Notes under the pieces: generated by a model
Databases searched by the model: none
The model's input: the letters and a program-made list of their open reading frames with translations, nothing else
Told to the model about the DNA's origin: nothing
Shown: positions 26,984 to 35,711 of the stretch, in pieces
How the letters are laid out: every line of letters starts with the position of its first letter
How positions within the stretch are numbered: position 1 is the stretch's first letter
Source of the DNA: an uncultured Roseobacter sp.
GTDB lineage: Bacteria; Pseudomonadota; Alphaproteobacteria; Rhodobacterales; Rhodobacteraceae
Reading direction: 5' to 3'
Assembly: GCA_947488305.1 (NCBI GenBank)
Contig: CANKZM010000004.1
Span: 377,501-441,500 of the forward strand
DNA: 64,000 bases
Position numbers and translations under genes: made by a program

Positions 26984-29245
26984 GTGTCGAAAACCGTCAC
27001 TTTATCCATTGAAAAAATGCACTGCGGGTCTTGTGTAGGCCGCGTGGACCGTGCGCTCGCAGCCGTCACTGGTGTTGAAGCTGTCGCCGTCAACCTTGCA
27101 ACGGAAACCGCGGTGGTGAGGGGAGACGGCAACGGTCTGATTGACGCTTTGATCGGTGCATCCGAGGCGGCCGGGTTTCCTGCACATCTGGCGCAGGCGG
27201 CAGATTACGACAAACAGGATAAGCGTGACGCGGAAGCTCTTGCCTTAAAGCGGCGCACTTTGCTGGCGGCTGTGATGGCCTTGCCGGTGTTTGTGCTTGA
27301 AATGGGCGGGCACATGATCCCGTCATTTCATCACTTCCTTCACCAGAGTTTCGGCGTGCAGAATCTTTGGGTGCTTCAAGCGGTTCTGACCACCTGCGTG
27401 TTGCTTGGCCCCGGGCGTGAGTTTTACCGGGAGGGACTGCCGGCGCTTTTTCAAGGCAGACCAGATATGAACAGTCTGGTCGCTGTTGGTACGTTAGCGG
27501 CATATATCTACTCCATGACCGTGCTATTGGTGCCGAATGCGCTCCCGGTCGAGGCACGTGCGGTCTACTTTGAAGCTGCGGCGGTGATTGTCGTTTTGAT
27601 CCTTGTGGGGCGTTGGTTGGAGGCCCGCGCCAAAGGAAAAACAGGCGCCGCCATCTCTGCGCTGATCCGACTGCAACCCAAGACCGCCCGGGTCATGCAC
27701 GACGGACAAACCCGCGAAGTTGCCGTCGAAAACCTCGTCCCCGGTGACATGATCGTTTTGCGCCCGGGTGAACGCATGCCGGTAGACGGTGCGGTCACGG
27801 AAGGCACCAGTCATGTCGACGAAAGCATGTTGACCGGCGAACCCATGCCCGTCGTAAAACAGCCGGGCGACCCGGTGACAGGCGGCACGGTGAACGGCAA
27901 TGGCGGTCTGACCGTAAGGGCAACACGGGTCGGGCGGGATACTGTACTGGCAGGGATCGTGCGCATGGTGCAAGACGCGCAGGGTGCCAAACTCCCCATT
28001 CAGGCGCTGGTGGACCGGATTACGCTCTGGTTTGTGCCGCTCGTCCTCGTTGTTGCGGCCATCACAGTTCTGGTCTGGTTGGTATTCGGGCCAGCGCCGG
28101 TGATCTCTTATGCGCTGGTCGCAGGTGTTTCCGTTCTTATCATTGCATGCCCTTGTGCAATGGGTCTTGCGACGCCCACTTCGATCATGGTGGCAACGGG
28201 TCGCGCAGCAGAGCTTGGTGTCCTCTTTCGGAAAGGCGATGCGTTGCAATCGCTGGCTGATGTAGATGTCATTGCCTTTGATAAAACAGGCACCCTGACA
28301 GAGGGCGCGCCCGCATTGCATCAGATTATCCCGACAAATGGGTTCACATCGACCGATGTCTTGCGACTGGTGGCCTCAGTTGAGGCGCGGGCCGAGCATC
28401 CGATTGCGGGCGCGCTTGTTGCGGTCGCACATGCCGAAGGGATAGACCTTTCGCCAGCAACATCTGTCGCCGCCCAAAGTGGCTTGGGTATTGCCGGGGA
28501 GGTAGATGGGCAAGCCGTTCTGGTGGGATCGGGTCGTCTGATGAAGGACAAAGGCATTGATGTATCCGCCTTCGCTGCGGCCACGTCCGAGGCGGCGCTG
28601 GCAGGAGACACGGTGTTCTTTGCCGCCGTTGACGGGAAAGCCGCGGCGTTGATCAGCGTTACGGACCCGGTAAAACCAAATGCGGCAGAATTGATCGCCT
28701 CCTGTCATGCTCAAGGGCTGACCGTGGCGATGATCACTGGAGACAAGGAAGAGACCGCCCAAACAATCGCGACCCATATCGGTATCGATACGGTGGTTGC
28801 CGAAGTTCTACCGGAGGGCAAGGTCGCCGCGATTGACCGGCTGAAGTCGGACTGGGGAAGGGTGGCGTTCGTGGGGGATGGCATTAACGACGGCCCTGCC
28901 TTGGCTGCGGCTGATGTCGGGATTGCAATCGGAACGGGGACAGATGTGGCCATCCAATCCGCAGACGTGGTGTTGATGTCCGGAGATTTGCGAGGCGTTG
29001 GCACGGCTCATCAGGTGTCACAGGCGACGATGCGCAACATCCGGCAGAACCTTTTCTGGGCTTTCAGCTATAATTCAGCGTTGATCCCTGTGGCGGCGGG
29101 TATCCTGTTTGCGCCGTTTGGGCTACTCCTGTCGCCGGTTCTGGCGGCAGCAGCGATGGCGCTGTCCAGTGTGTTTGTTCTGACGAACGCGCTTCGGTTA
29201 AAGGGATTATCCGCACGGCATCATACCGCGTCGGCCAGCTCCTGA
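26984..29245 (+). CDS. copA: Copper-exporting P1B-type ATPase
   Basis: A 753-residue heavy-metal ATPase that moves Cu(I) out of the cytoplasm. It has one N-terminal HMA domain with the metal site MHCGSC (Cys14, Cys17), eight predicted membrane helices, the intramembrane CPC motif at 389-391, the phosphorylation motif DKTGT starting at Asp433, the HP motif (AEHPIAGAL), and [10 protein letters not shown]. Helix 7 and 8 motifs SYNSALIP and [15 protein letters not shown] fit the Cu(I) subgroup P1B-1. The start is GTG. Its 3' end overlaps the convergent XRE regulator gene by 25 bases. Confidence 0.94.
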   Translation: MSKTVTLSIEKMHCGSCVGRVDRALAAVTGVEAVAVNLATETAVVRGDGNGLIDALIGASEAAGFPAHLAQAADYDKQDKRDAEALALKRRTLLAAVMALPVFVLEMGGHMIPSFHHFLHQSFGVQNLWVLQAVLTTCVLLGPGREFYREGLPALFQGRPDMNSLVAVGTLAAYIYSMTVLLVPNALPVEARAVYFEAAAVIVVLILVGRWLEARAKGKTGAAISALIRLQPKTARVMHDGQTREVAVENLVPGDMIVLRPGERMPVDGAVTEGTSHVDESMLTGEPMPVVKQPGDPVTGGTVNGNGGLTVRATRVGRDTVLAGIVRMVQDAQGAKLPIQALVDRITLWFVPLVLVVAAITVLVWLVFGPAPVISYALVAGVSVLIIACPCAMGLATPTSIMVATGRAAELGVLFRKGDALQSLADVDVIAFDKTGTLTEGAPALHQIIPTNGFTSTDVLRLVASVEARAEHPIAGALVAVAHAEGIDLSPATSVAAQSGLGIAGEVDGQAVLVGSGRLMKDKGIDVSAFAAATSEAALAGDTVFFAAVDGKAAALISVTDPVKPNAAELIASCHAQGLTVAMITGDKEETAQTIATHIGIDTVVAEVLPEGKVAAIDRLKSDWGRVAFVGDGINDGPALAAADVGIAIGTGTDVAIQSADVVLMSGDLRGVGTAHQVSQATMRNIRQNLFWAFSYNSALIPVAAGILFAPFGLLLSPVLAAAAMALSSVFVLTNALRLKGLSARHHTASASS

Positions 29246-30042
29246 AGGGTTTCGTGTATCTTGTCGGACCCGATCACCGCATGCCGGACAAGCCGGTCGA
29301 ACTGGCGGGCAAATCCCCGGACCTGATCCGGACTGCTGACAACCAGGTAGGCGTCGCCAATGTAGAGGGCAACACGCTGTTGGCCAAAAACGGTGAAGGG
29401 TGCCGAATAGGTCTTGCGACCGTCATAAACATGCAGGCGAAGGGCGGGGTAGTTCTCGTTGCAGATGCGCGCCATGTGTAAAAGCTGGTTGCGACAATCC
29501 CTTCGGGATGCGCCCCGCCAAAGACCCGTCCGTTCAGACAGATCCTGCAAGGTCTGCAACGGCATGGCGACTTCCACATCGATCGTGTTCAAAGAGATGC
29601 GTTCCAATACGTTTTCGGCACCTGCTCCGCGCGCATCGTGCACATCTTCGGCATCGGACGGCGACAGGCTGATGATATCCGGTATCGTCGAGGGCACAGT
29701 GCGCAATTTGTAGCCCTGGGCTTCATTGCGCCATTGGTCCAGAGGCGTTGACCCGTCTGCCTGCACCTCTTTTTCGATTTGCACGCTTTCGGTCACTTCC
29801 TGTCGACCTTCAGGGGCGTTTTCCAGACAAAGCAACCAATCGACAGAAACGCCGCTGACGGAGGCGATCCGCCGAAGGGTTTCTGCGCGCGGCATACGGT
29901 CCGTTTCCGGACTGAGGAACTGGCTGAGTGCAGATCGGTCAATACCAGTGGATTTCATGAAGTGGCCCCGGCCCTCCCCATGGGAGGCCACAACCTGTCG
30001 CAAGCGCTCTTTGAACAAAAGAGAGAGATCACGCTTATCCAT
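29221..30042 (-). CDS. XRE-family transcriptional regulator with an uncharacterised C-terminal domain
   Basis: The N-terminus carries a Cro/C1-type helix-turn-helix (about residues 5-80; [20 protein letters not shown] and [23 protein letters not shown]). The remaining 190 residues form a soluble domain I do not recognise, including [33 protein letters not shown], which could be a small-molecule sensor. I start at [10 protein letters not shown] (273 residues); the ORF track adds 18 codons. It converges on copA with a 25-base overlap and diverges from the desaturase gene, either of which could be its target. Confidence 0.78.
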   Translation of the reverse strand: MDKRDLSLLFKERLRQVVASHGEGRGHFMKSTGIDRSALSQFLSPETDRMPRAETLRRIASVSGVSVDWLLCLENAPEGRQEVTESVQIEKEVQADGSTPLDQWRNEAQGYKLRTVPSTIPDIISLSPSDAEDVHDARGAGAENVLERISLNTIDVEVAMPLQTLQDLSERTGLWRGASRRDCRNQLLHMARICNENYPALRLHVYDGRKTYSAPFTVFGQQRVALYIGDAYLVVSSPDQVRGFARQFDRLVRHAVIGSDKIHETLQELADAV

Positions 30043-30202
30043 GCAACCAACGATATCGGATTGTAGTGGAAATGCGACATAATTTTGGAAAAGCAACGTA
30101 AGTCATGCAAAAGTTGCAGATTCACGCGCTTGCCTGATCCTCAAAGATCACAAGACTGTGAATGCTGCCAGTTTTTGACACGAGGATAGAAGGAAGTCTC
30201 GA

Positions 30203-31165
30203 TTGAAGGGTCACGAGAAGAAGACGCGCGGGTTCACGGGATGGCCGACGCTGGGGATCTGCTTTTTGTGTTATGTGGGAGTGGGGCTATCAACCGCTTT
30301 CGCGCTGGATCTTGGACCCCTTTTGGCGATCATTATTTTGACGCTGGCTTTGACACTTTATTCCTCGTTCAACCACGAAGTGCTGCACGGCCACCCATTC
30401 CAAAATGATGTCGCCAATTCCCTGCTGGTTTTTCCGGCTTTGGGTCTGCTGATCCCCTACTTCCGGTTCCGCGATACGCATCTCGCGCATCACCATGATC
30501 CTTCCTTGACCGACCCTTACGACGACCCTGAAACGAACTTCGTCGACCCCGCAGTATGGGCGCAGTGGTCCGCGATCCGTCGCAGGATCTATTGTTTGAA
30601 CAACACGTTACTGGGGCGCATCTCCATTGGTCCGGTCATCGGGCTTGCGGCGTTTTACACCAGTGATCTCAAGGCGATACGGACGGGTGATCGCCAGGTG
30701 ATAAACGCTTACCTGTTTCACGCCGCCGGGCTTGCGCCCGTCTTGTTGTGGCTATTCTGGGTTAGTGAGATGCCTTTCTGGCAGTATATTATTGCGGTTT
30801 ACTTCAGCCACTCGGTCCTCAAAATCCGCACATTCCTTGAGCATCGAGCCCATGAGAAAGCGCGCTGTCGCAGTGTGATTATCGAAGATCGTGGTCTGTT
30901 GTCGTTCCTGTTTCTCAAGAACAACCTTCATTCGGTTCACCACGCGTCACCCGGTTTGCCGTGGTACCAACTGGAAGGCCATTACACCGCCCGGCGGGAT
31001 CAGTTTCTGGCAAGAAATGAAGGCTACGCATATCGTTCTTATGCAGAAGTCGCCCGATTGTTTCTATTGAGCACTAAAGATCCCGTGCCCCATGTCCTGT
31101 GGCCACAAACCCCCATTGAAACGGGCGAACCACACCAGGTCATTGGCGAAAGCAGGGTTTCCTGA
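30203..31165 (+). CDS. Membrane fatty acid desaturase family protein
   Basis: The 320-residue integral membrane protein has the three histidine boxes of the acyl-desaturase/hydroxylase superfamily, NHEVLHGH near residue 60, HLAHHHDP near 93 and HSVHHASPGLPW near 246, which bind the di-iron centre. Four or so hydrophobic helices separate them. The start is a TTG with AGGAAG upstream. The substrate is unknown; fatty acyl chains are the default and carotenoids an alternative. The XRE regulator diverges from it across 160 bases. Confidence 0.85.
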   Translation: MKGHEKKTRGFTGWPTLGICFLCYVGVGLSTAFALDLGPLLAIIILTLALTLYSSFNHEVLHGHPFQNDVANSLLVFPALGLLIPYFRFRDTHLAHHHDPSLTDPYDDPETNFVDPAVWAQWSAIRRRIYCLNNTLLGRISIGPVIGLAAFYTSDLKAIRTGDRQVINAYLFHAAGLAPVLLWLFWVSEMPFWQYIIAVYFSHSVLKIRTFLEHRAHEKARCRSVIIEDRGLLSFLFLKNNLHSVHHASPGLPWYQLEGHYTARRDQFLARNEGYAYRSYAEVARLFLLSTKDPVPHVLWPQTPIETGEPHQVIGESRVS

Positions 31166-31232
31166 TCTCTGGACGCTTGCAACTTAGGGCCGCTTGGCGC
31201 TTTGATGGCGCAAAGCACTTAAGGAGGCCAAG

Positions 31233-32039
31233 ATGTACCACGCGCCTGAAGCGCCTGTTCTGTTGGAAACCACGGACGGCATTGCAACGGTAACGTTGAA
31301 CCGTCCCCGCGCCATGAACGCATTGTCCGAAGACATGTTGAGTGCCCTGCAAGAGGTCTGGGACGGTCTGAAAGACAATCGCGATGTGAAAGCTGTCATC
31401 TTGCGCGGTGCAGGTGATCATTTTTGTGCTGGTCACAACCTCAAGGAAATGACGGCAAGGCGGTCAGATACCGATGGTGGTGCGGGGTACTTCAATGACC
31501 TTTTTGCCACCTGCTCCAAGATGATGTTGTCGATTGTGAACCTGCCGCAACCGGTGATCGCGGAAGTTCAGGGGATTGCCACGGCGGCAGGCTGTCAGCT
31601 TGTCGCGACTTGCGATCTGGCCGTGGCGGCGGAGGACGCGCGTTTTGCTACCTCGGGGGTCAATATCGGGCTGTTTTGCTCCACGCCGATGGTCGCGCTT
31701 TCCCGCAATGTGAACCGGAAACAGGCGATGGAGATGCTCTTGCTAGGTGATTTCCTGCCTGCACAAAGGGCGGCGGAGATCGGCCTGATCAATCGCGCCG
31801 TCCCAAGGGACAATTTGGCTGATGCCGCCCGTTCGATGGCAGCCACGATCGTCGGGAAAGCACCTGTTGCGATCAAGATTGGCAAGGAGGCATTCTACAA
31901 ACAAGCGGAGATGAACCTGGCCGATGCCTATGCATACACGGGTGCGGCCATGGCCGAAAACATGATGGCGCGCGATACCAAAGCTGGTATCGACGCATTC
32001 ATCAACAAGCAACCTATGCCGGATTGGACCGGAGACTAA
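31233..32039 (+). CDS. ECHDC3-like crotonase-family protein lacking both catalytic glutamates
   Basis: The 268-residue protein has the crotonase fold with the first oxyanion-hole segment near GAGDHFCAGHNLKEM and the second at AAGCQLVATCD. At the positions of the two catalytic glutamates of enoyl-CoA hydratase (20 residues apart) it has Gln122 and Gly142. The segment GVNIGLFCSTPMVALSR closely matches my memory of the ECHDC3 group. It therefore probably does not hydrate enoyl-CoA in the standard way; its reaction is unknown. A full AAGGAGG site precedes the ATG, and an inverted repeat GCTTTG/CAAAGC lies just upstream of that. Confidence 0.85.
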   Translation: MYHAPEAPVLLETTDGIATVTLNRPRAMNALSEDMLSALQEVWDGLKDNRDVKAVILRGAGDHFCAGHNLKEMTARRSDTDGGAGYFNDLFATCSKMMLSIVNLPQPVIAEVQGIATAAGCQLVATCDLAVAAEDARFATSGVNIGLFCSTPMVALSRNVNRKQAMEMLLLGDFLPAQRAAEIGLINRAVPRDNLADAARSMAATIVGKAPVAIKIGKEAFYKQAEMNLADAYAYTGAAMAENMMARDTKAGIDAFINKQPMPDWTGD

Positions 32040-32060
32040 CCTTTGATCAAGGGATTGGGT

Positions 32061-33137
32061 CTACCCGACCTTGAAGCCCCAGAAATCGGTCCGGTCCGCC
32101 ATGAAATACCCCGCATGCGCGCGCATGATCCCTTGTAGTTCAACAGTATCGCCAGCGTTGAGGACGGCCATGGTCTGAAGGTTTAGTGTTGTCCTCTCGG
32201 ATACATGTGACGCGGTGTTCTCCGCCTGCGACCCGGGTATGACCGTGGCGCCATTGACGACCAGCTGCGCGCCCATTCGAGCGGCTGTGCTGCTGTCTTG
32301 TTTGAAGGTCAGAAGCGCGCCCAGAAAATAGGTTCCATCAACCGGTGCGGTGAATTCATTGGTCCCGGCGTCAAAGCTGCCCTGATCGTTGTATGCAAGA
32401 TCGTTGATCGCGATTCGGGTCCAGGTATCCACGGCACCGAAGTTGTCGAAATTTGTTGTGCCCTTGAAGCGGGGCAGGCGCGGTTGATCGACCACACCTG
32501 TGGCGCTGTTCACGATCAGTCCATCAAGGAAGTTTGCGCCATCGGCAGATGTGGCGAGGCGCAAATCATCTGATCCAAAAATGCCAAACAGCCCGCGTGT
32601 CTGAAAGTCCCGCTGGAAAACGAAGCCAGTATCGTCGCCTGTTGTTTCCTTGTTCAGGGTGACCATCATGTCGCCGGTCCCACCATCTGCGGCATAAAGG
32701 GCGGTCCAGAGGGCAGCGTTGATCTTGGCCGAAAACGGTGTGCCAGGGAGAGTTGTCATGCCCAGGCCAAAAGTCTCGATCTCTTCCAGTTCGGGGCTTT
32801 CCAGATCAACCCATTCCGCCCCGTCATAGACAACCATGGCATCGCGGTTGATGACATAGGCCCGCCAGCCTGCGCGGGGTACGAAAAAGCGCCAAGTGTC
32901 GGTCTCGAACAGGGCAACTTCGCTGTCATGGTCTGCCCAGTCACCTGTTGCGCTGGCATCCACAATATAGCGTGTGCCTTCCAAGGGTGCGGCGGGCGGT
33001 GTCGTGAGATCGTCGGCCGCAACGCCAAGCTGCGTCACAACGTCAAGGATACGCAGGGCTTCGTTATGGGTGACGTGTTTTTGTGCCTGACTGGGCTGGA
33101 TGAAAGGCAAAGACAAGCTGCTGGAGATATCGGCCAT
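32061..33137 (-). CDS. DUF2793 protein with a C1q-like C-terminal domain
   Basis: Starting at MADISSSLSLPFIQPSQAQKH the protein has 358 residues. The first 130 or so match the DUF2793 pattern (SQAQKHVTHNEALRILD, WRFFVPRAGWRAYV, VYDGAEWV), known from phage and gene transfer agent surface proteins as I recall. The last 130 resemble a C1q/TNF jelly roll (FTAPVDGTYFLGALLTF, LNAGDTVELQ, DFWGFKVG), a trimeric fibre-tip fold. No signal peptide is seen. No other phage or gene transfer agent gene is nearby. It may be a spike or fibre protein encoded apart from its particle cluster. The ORF track adds 12 codons. Confidence 0.8.
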   Translation of the reverse strand: MADISSSLSLPFIQPSQAQKHVTHNEALRILDVVTQLGVAADDLTTPPAAPLEGTRYIVDASATGDWADHDSEVALFETDTWRFFVPRAGWRAYVINRDAMVVYDGAEWVDLESPELEEIETFGLGMTTLPGTPFSAKINAALWTALYAADGGTGDMMVTLNKETTGDDTGFVFQRDFQTRGLFGIFGSDDLRLATSADGANFLDGLIVNSATGVVDQPRLPRFKGTTNFDNFGAVDTWTRIAINDLAYNDQGSFDAGTNEFTAPVDGTYFLGALLTFKQDSSTAARMGAQLVVNGATVIPGSQAENTASHVSERTTLNLQTMAVLNAGDTVELQGIMRAHAGYFMADRTDFWGFKVG

Positions 33138-33213
33138 TGGAATTCCCACGTGAAAGGTTTGATCGCGGGACATCCTTCAGCAAAAGGTTTGCGACCCTCT
33201 TAGAGGGCCGCGC

Positions 33214-33248
33214 GTGAGAGTAAGCAGCGGTTAACCAATCACTCTCAC
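33214..33248. promoter_or_regulatory. Nested inverted repeat with a CtrA-like box, upstream of the DUF2793 gene
   Basis: Eight-base arms GTGAGAGT and ACTCTCAC enclose the palindrome GGTTAACC. Read on the minus strand, the inner part gives TTAA-N7-TTAC, one base from the CtrA consensus. The site is 77-111 bases upstream of the DUF2793 start and 15 bases after the SDR stop, so it could alternatively be a hairpin at the end of the hyu transcript. Confidence 0.45.
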
Positions 33249-33262
33249 ACTGGAAACGTTTA

Positions 33263-33964
33263 CTAGACTGAACGGGTGATCCCGCCGTCGACACGTATGT
33301 TCTGGCCGGTGATGTAGGCCCCACCGTCCGAGGCCAGAAAAGCCACGACACTGGCAATCTCCCCCAATGAATTCCCGTAGCGGCCCATCGGCACCATTGA
33401 TTTGAACTCCTCTTTCTCAGGCAAGCTGTCGATAAAGCCGGGCAGGACGTTATTCATTCGAATGTTTTCAGCTGCATATTTATCCGCAAAAAGCTTGCTG
33501 AAGGCGGCAAGACCTGCGCGCATCACACCGGATGTCGGGAAGACAGGGTTGGGTTCAAAGGCTGCAAATGTCGAGATATTGATGATCGCACCGCCGCCTT
33601 GTTTTTGCATGATTGGCGTGACCAGACGCGTGGGCCGAACAACGTTGAGGAAGTAAACCTCCATGCCCTCGTGCCAGTCCTCATCGGTCAACTCCAATAC
33701 CGGTGCACGGGGCCCATGGCCCGCTGAGTTGACCAGAACATCCACGCGCCCCCATTCAGACATCGCCGCGTCAACGAGGCGTTGCAGATCGTCAACTGAC
33801 TTGTTTGTGCCGGTGATGCCGATGCCACCTAGCTCCTTTGCGAGGGCTTCCCCCTTGCCTGAAGACGACAGAATTCCAACTTTGAAACCATCTGCTGCAA
33901 GGGCTCGTGCGCTGTCTGCGCCCATGCCGGAACCCCCCGCTGTAATCAGCGCTACTTTAGTCAT
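33263..33964 (-). CDS. Short-chain dehydrogenase/reductase family protein without the YxxxK motif
   Basis: The 233-residue protein has the SDR fold: cofactor loop TAGGSGMGADSA, VNSAGHG, a serine in NISTFAAF and the C-terminal ITGQNIRVDGG. The catalytic Tyr and Lys are missing: the region after Ser131 reads FPTSGVMRAGL, with neither residue between 140 and 152. I recall this as a recurring SDR subtype rather than a one-off mutation. It follows hyuB by 37 bases on the same strand and is probably part of the LysR-hyuA-hyuB unit. Whether it is a redox enzyme is open. Confidence 0.82.
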   Translation of the reverse strand: MTKVALITAGGSGMGADSARALAADGFKVGILSSSGKGEALAKELGGIGITGTNKSVDDLQRLVDAAMSEWGRVDVLVNSAGHGPRAPVLELTDEDWHEGMEVYFLNVVRPTRLVTPIMQKQGGGAIINISTFAAFEPNPVFPTSGVMRAGLAAFSKLFADKYAAENIRMNNVLPGFIDSLPEKEEFKSMVPMGRYGNSLGEIASVVAFLASDGGAYITGQNIRVDGGITRSV

Positions 33965-34001
33965 TTTGATCTCCTTGGTGAGTTTAGGTGTCTGGTGATG
34001 T

Positions 34002-35711
34002 TCAGGGCAATTCGCCCTTCGCGACTGCCTTTAATGTTCTGCTGATCCCATCTTGCGTCAGGCCATAAGTGTTCTGGGCCGTCTCGGCAGAGATGTAACC
34101 CTGTGCAAGATCCTGCAATACAAGGTCTTTTGGGCGTTCGGACGGTGCGCCATAACCAGCGCCACCAGGGAAGGCCATGACCACCTTGCGCCCGTGGGGC
34201 ACAAACTGTTTCCCTTTGACCCGCATTGCGGTGCCATCGTCCTGAACAATTGTTGTCGGTGCGCCCGGGTCCCCGCCGCGACGCCCGCGGGCAGGATGTT
34301 GGCCACGATCAAACATGGCCTGAAAGTCGAACTCGTGTCCCTCGATCGCGCCAACTTCCATATGTTGGCCTAGCCCGCCACGTGTCTTTCCGGCGCCACC
34401 GCTGTCGGGTCGCAGCTCCTTGCGCCAGATGATGACAGGCCCCGCATGTTCGGTGGCTTCAATAGGCATGGTCATCACACCGGAGGGAAACGCGGTGGCG
34501 TTCAACCCGTCATGGTCAGGACGTGCGCCCGAGCCGCCGGAGTTGAAGGTAAGAACTTCGGATCGGCGCGCGTCCGCAGGCGCTGCGGCATCTGTGCGAG
34601 GACGCAGGCTCACCTGAAAATTGCACAGGCATCCGGCACCTTCTGCTGGCACAAGGCCCGGCATGATCTTGTCAAACGCGTCGTAAACCGTATCGGGAAC
34701 AAAATGGCCGACGATGTGGCGCAGCGCTACCGGGGCGGGATGCAAGGCATTAACGATTGTGTTTTCGGGCGCGGTTACCTCGAAAGGTGCTAGCGACGCT
34801 GCGTTGTTCGGGATCTCGGGCGCGATGGCGACCTTGAGCGCATAACAGGCATAGGCTTTTGTGTAGACCAGCGGGCAGTTGATACCTTTCTTGTCGAGGG
34901 CCGAGGTCCCGGAAAAATCTGTGACGATGCGATCACCTTTCACCGAAACCCGCACCTTGAGCGTGATGGGCACATCGAACCCGTCAATTGTCATTTCACC
35001 GGTCGCCTCCGATTGTGGGAGCGCCGCGATCCGTTCGATGGTGGCTAGACGCGAATTTTCAAGAATGAATTCTGCCACCGTGTCGAGATTGGAGAGATCG
35101 AACTCATCCATCATGTCAATCAGGCGGCGGTGACCGATCTCATTGCAACCTGCCAGTGCGTAGATGTCACCGATCAACTGGTCAGGTTCGCGCACGTTTC
35201 CTCGGATGATGCGCACCAGTGTTTCATCAACGATACCGCCATCAGCAAATTTCATGATCGGGATGTAAAGACCTTCCTCATAGACGCTATGCGCGTCTGC
35301 GCCAAACCCCCGACCACCGATATCGACAACATGGGCCGTGCAGGCAAAGAACCCGACCAACACGCCGCGCTTGAAGGAAGGCGTGACCATCGTGATGTCA
35401 TGCAGATGGCCGGTGCCTTCCCAGGGGTCATTGGTGATATAGACATCCCCCTCCACCATGTTCTGCCGACCAATGCGACGGATGAAATGGGCGACAGCAT
35501 CCGCCATTGCGTTCACATGGCCGGGTGTACCGGTCACGGCCTGCGCCAGCATGTTTCCATGAGTGTCATAGACTCCGGCGGACAAATCGCCTGCCTCACG
35601 CACGGAGGTGGAAAACGCCGTCCGCACCAGTGCCTGCGCCTGCTCCTCCACGACGGAAATCAGACGGTTCCACATGACCTGATAAGCAACCTTGGAGTGA
35701 ACCTGCGTCAT
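34002..35711 (-). CDS. hyuB: Hydantoinase B/oxoprolinase family protein
   Basis: The 569-residue protein matches the HyuB family that pairs with HyuA in ATP-dependent opening of hydantoin- or oxoproline-type rings and in related carboxylases. Family marks include REAGDLSAGVYD, GTPGHVNAM, YITNDPWEGTGHLHDIT, and the C-terminal PGGAGYGAPSERP segment. It overlaps hyuA by four bases (ATGA), consistent with a heteromeric enzyme. The substrate cannot be read from sequence. Confidence 0.88.
   Translation of the reverse strand: MTQVHSKVAYQVMWNRLISVVEEQAQALVRTAFSTSVREAGDLSAGVYDTHGNMLAQAVTGTPGHVNAMADAVAHFIRRIGRQNMVEGDVYITNDPWEGTGHLHDITMVTPSFKRGVLVGFFACTAHVVDIGGRGFGADAHSVYEEGLYIPIMKFADGGIVDETLVRIIRGNVREPDQLIGDIYALAGCNEIGHRRLIDMMDEFDLSNLDTVAEFILENSRLATIERIAALPQSEATGEMTIDGFDVPITLKVRVSVKGDRIVTDFSGTSALDKKGINCPLVYTKAYACYALKVAIAPEIPNNAASLAPFEVTAPENTIVNALHPAPVALRHIVGHFVPDTVYDAFDKIMPGLVPAEGAGCLCNFQVSLRPRTDAAAPADARRSEVLTFNSGGSGARPDHDGLNATAFPSGVMTMPIEATEHAGPVIIWRKELRPDSGGAGKTRGGLGQHMEVGAIEGHEFDFQAMFDRGQHPARGRRGGDPGAPTTIVQDDGTAMRVKGKQFVPHGRKVVMAFPGGAGYGAPSERPKDLVLQDLAQGYISAETAQNTYGLTQDGISRTLKAVAKGELP

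Noticed and set aside
29221-29245. Frameshift or truncation suggested by the overlap of copA and the XRE gene
   Set aside because: Both proteins end with expected length and motifs; a short convergent overlap of 25 bases is enough to explain it.
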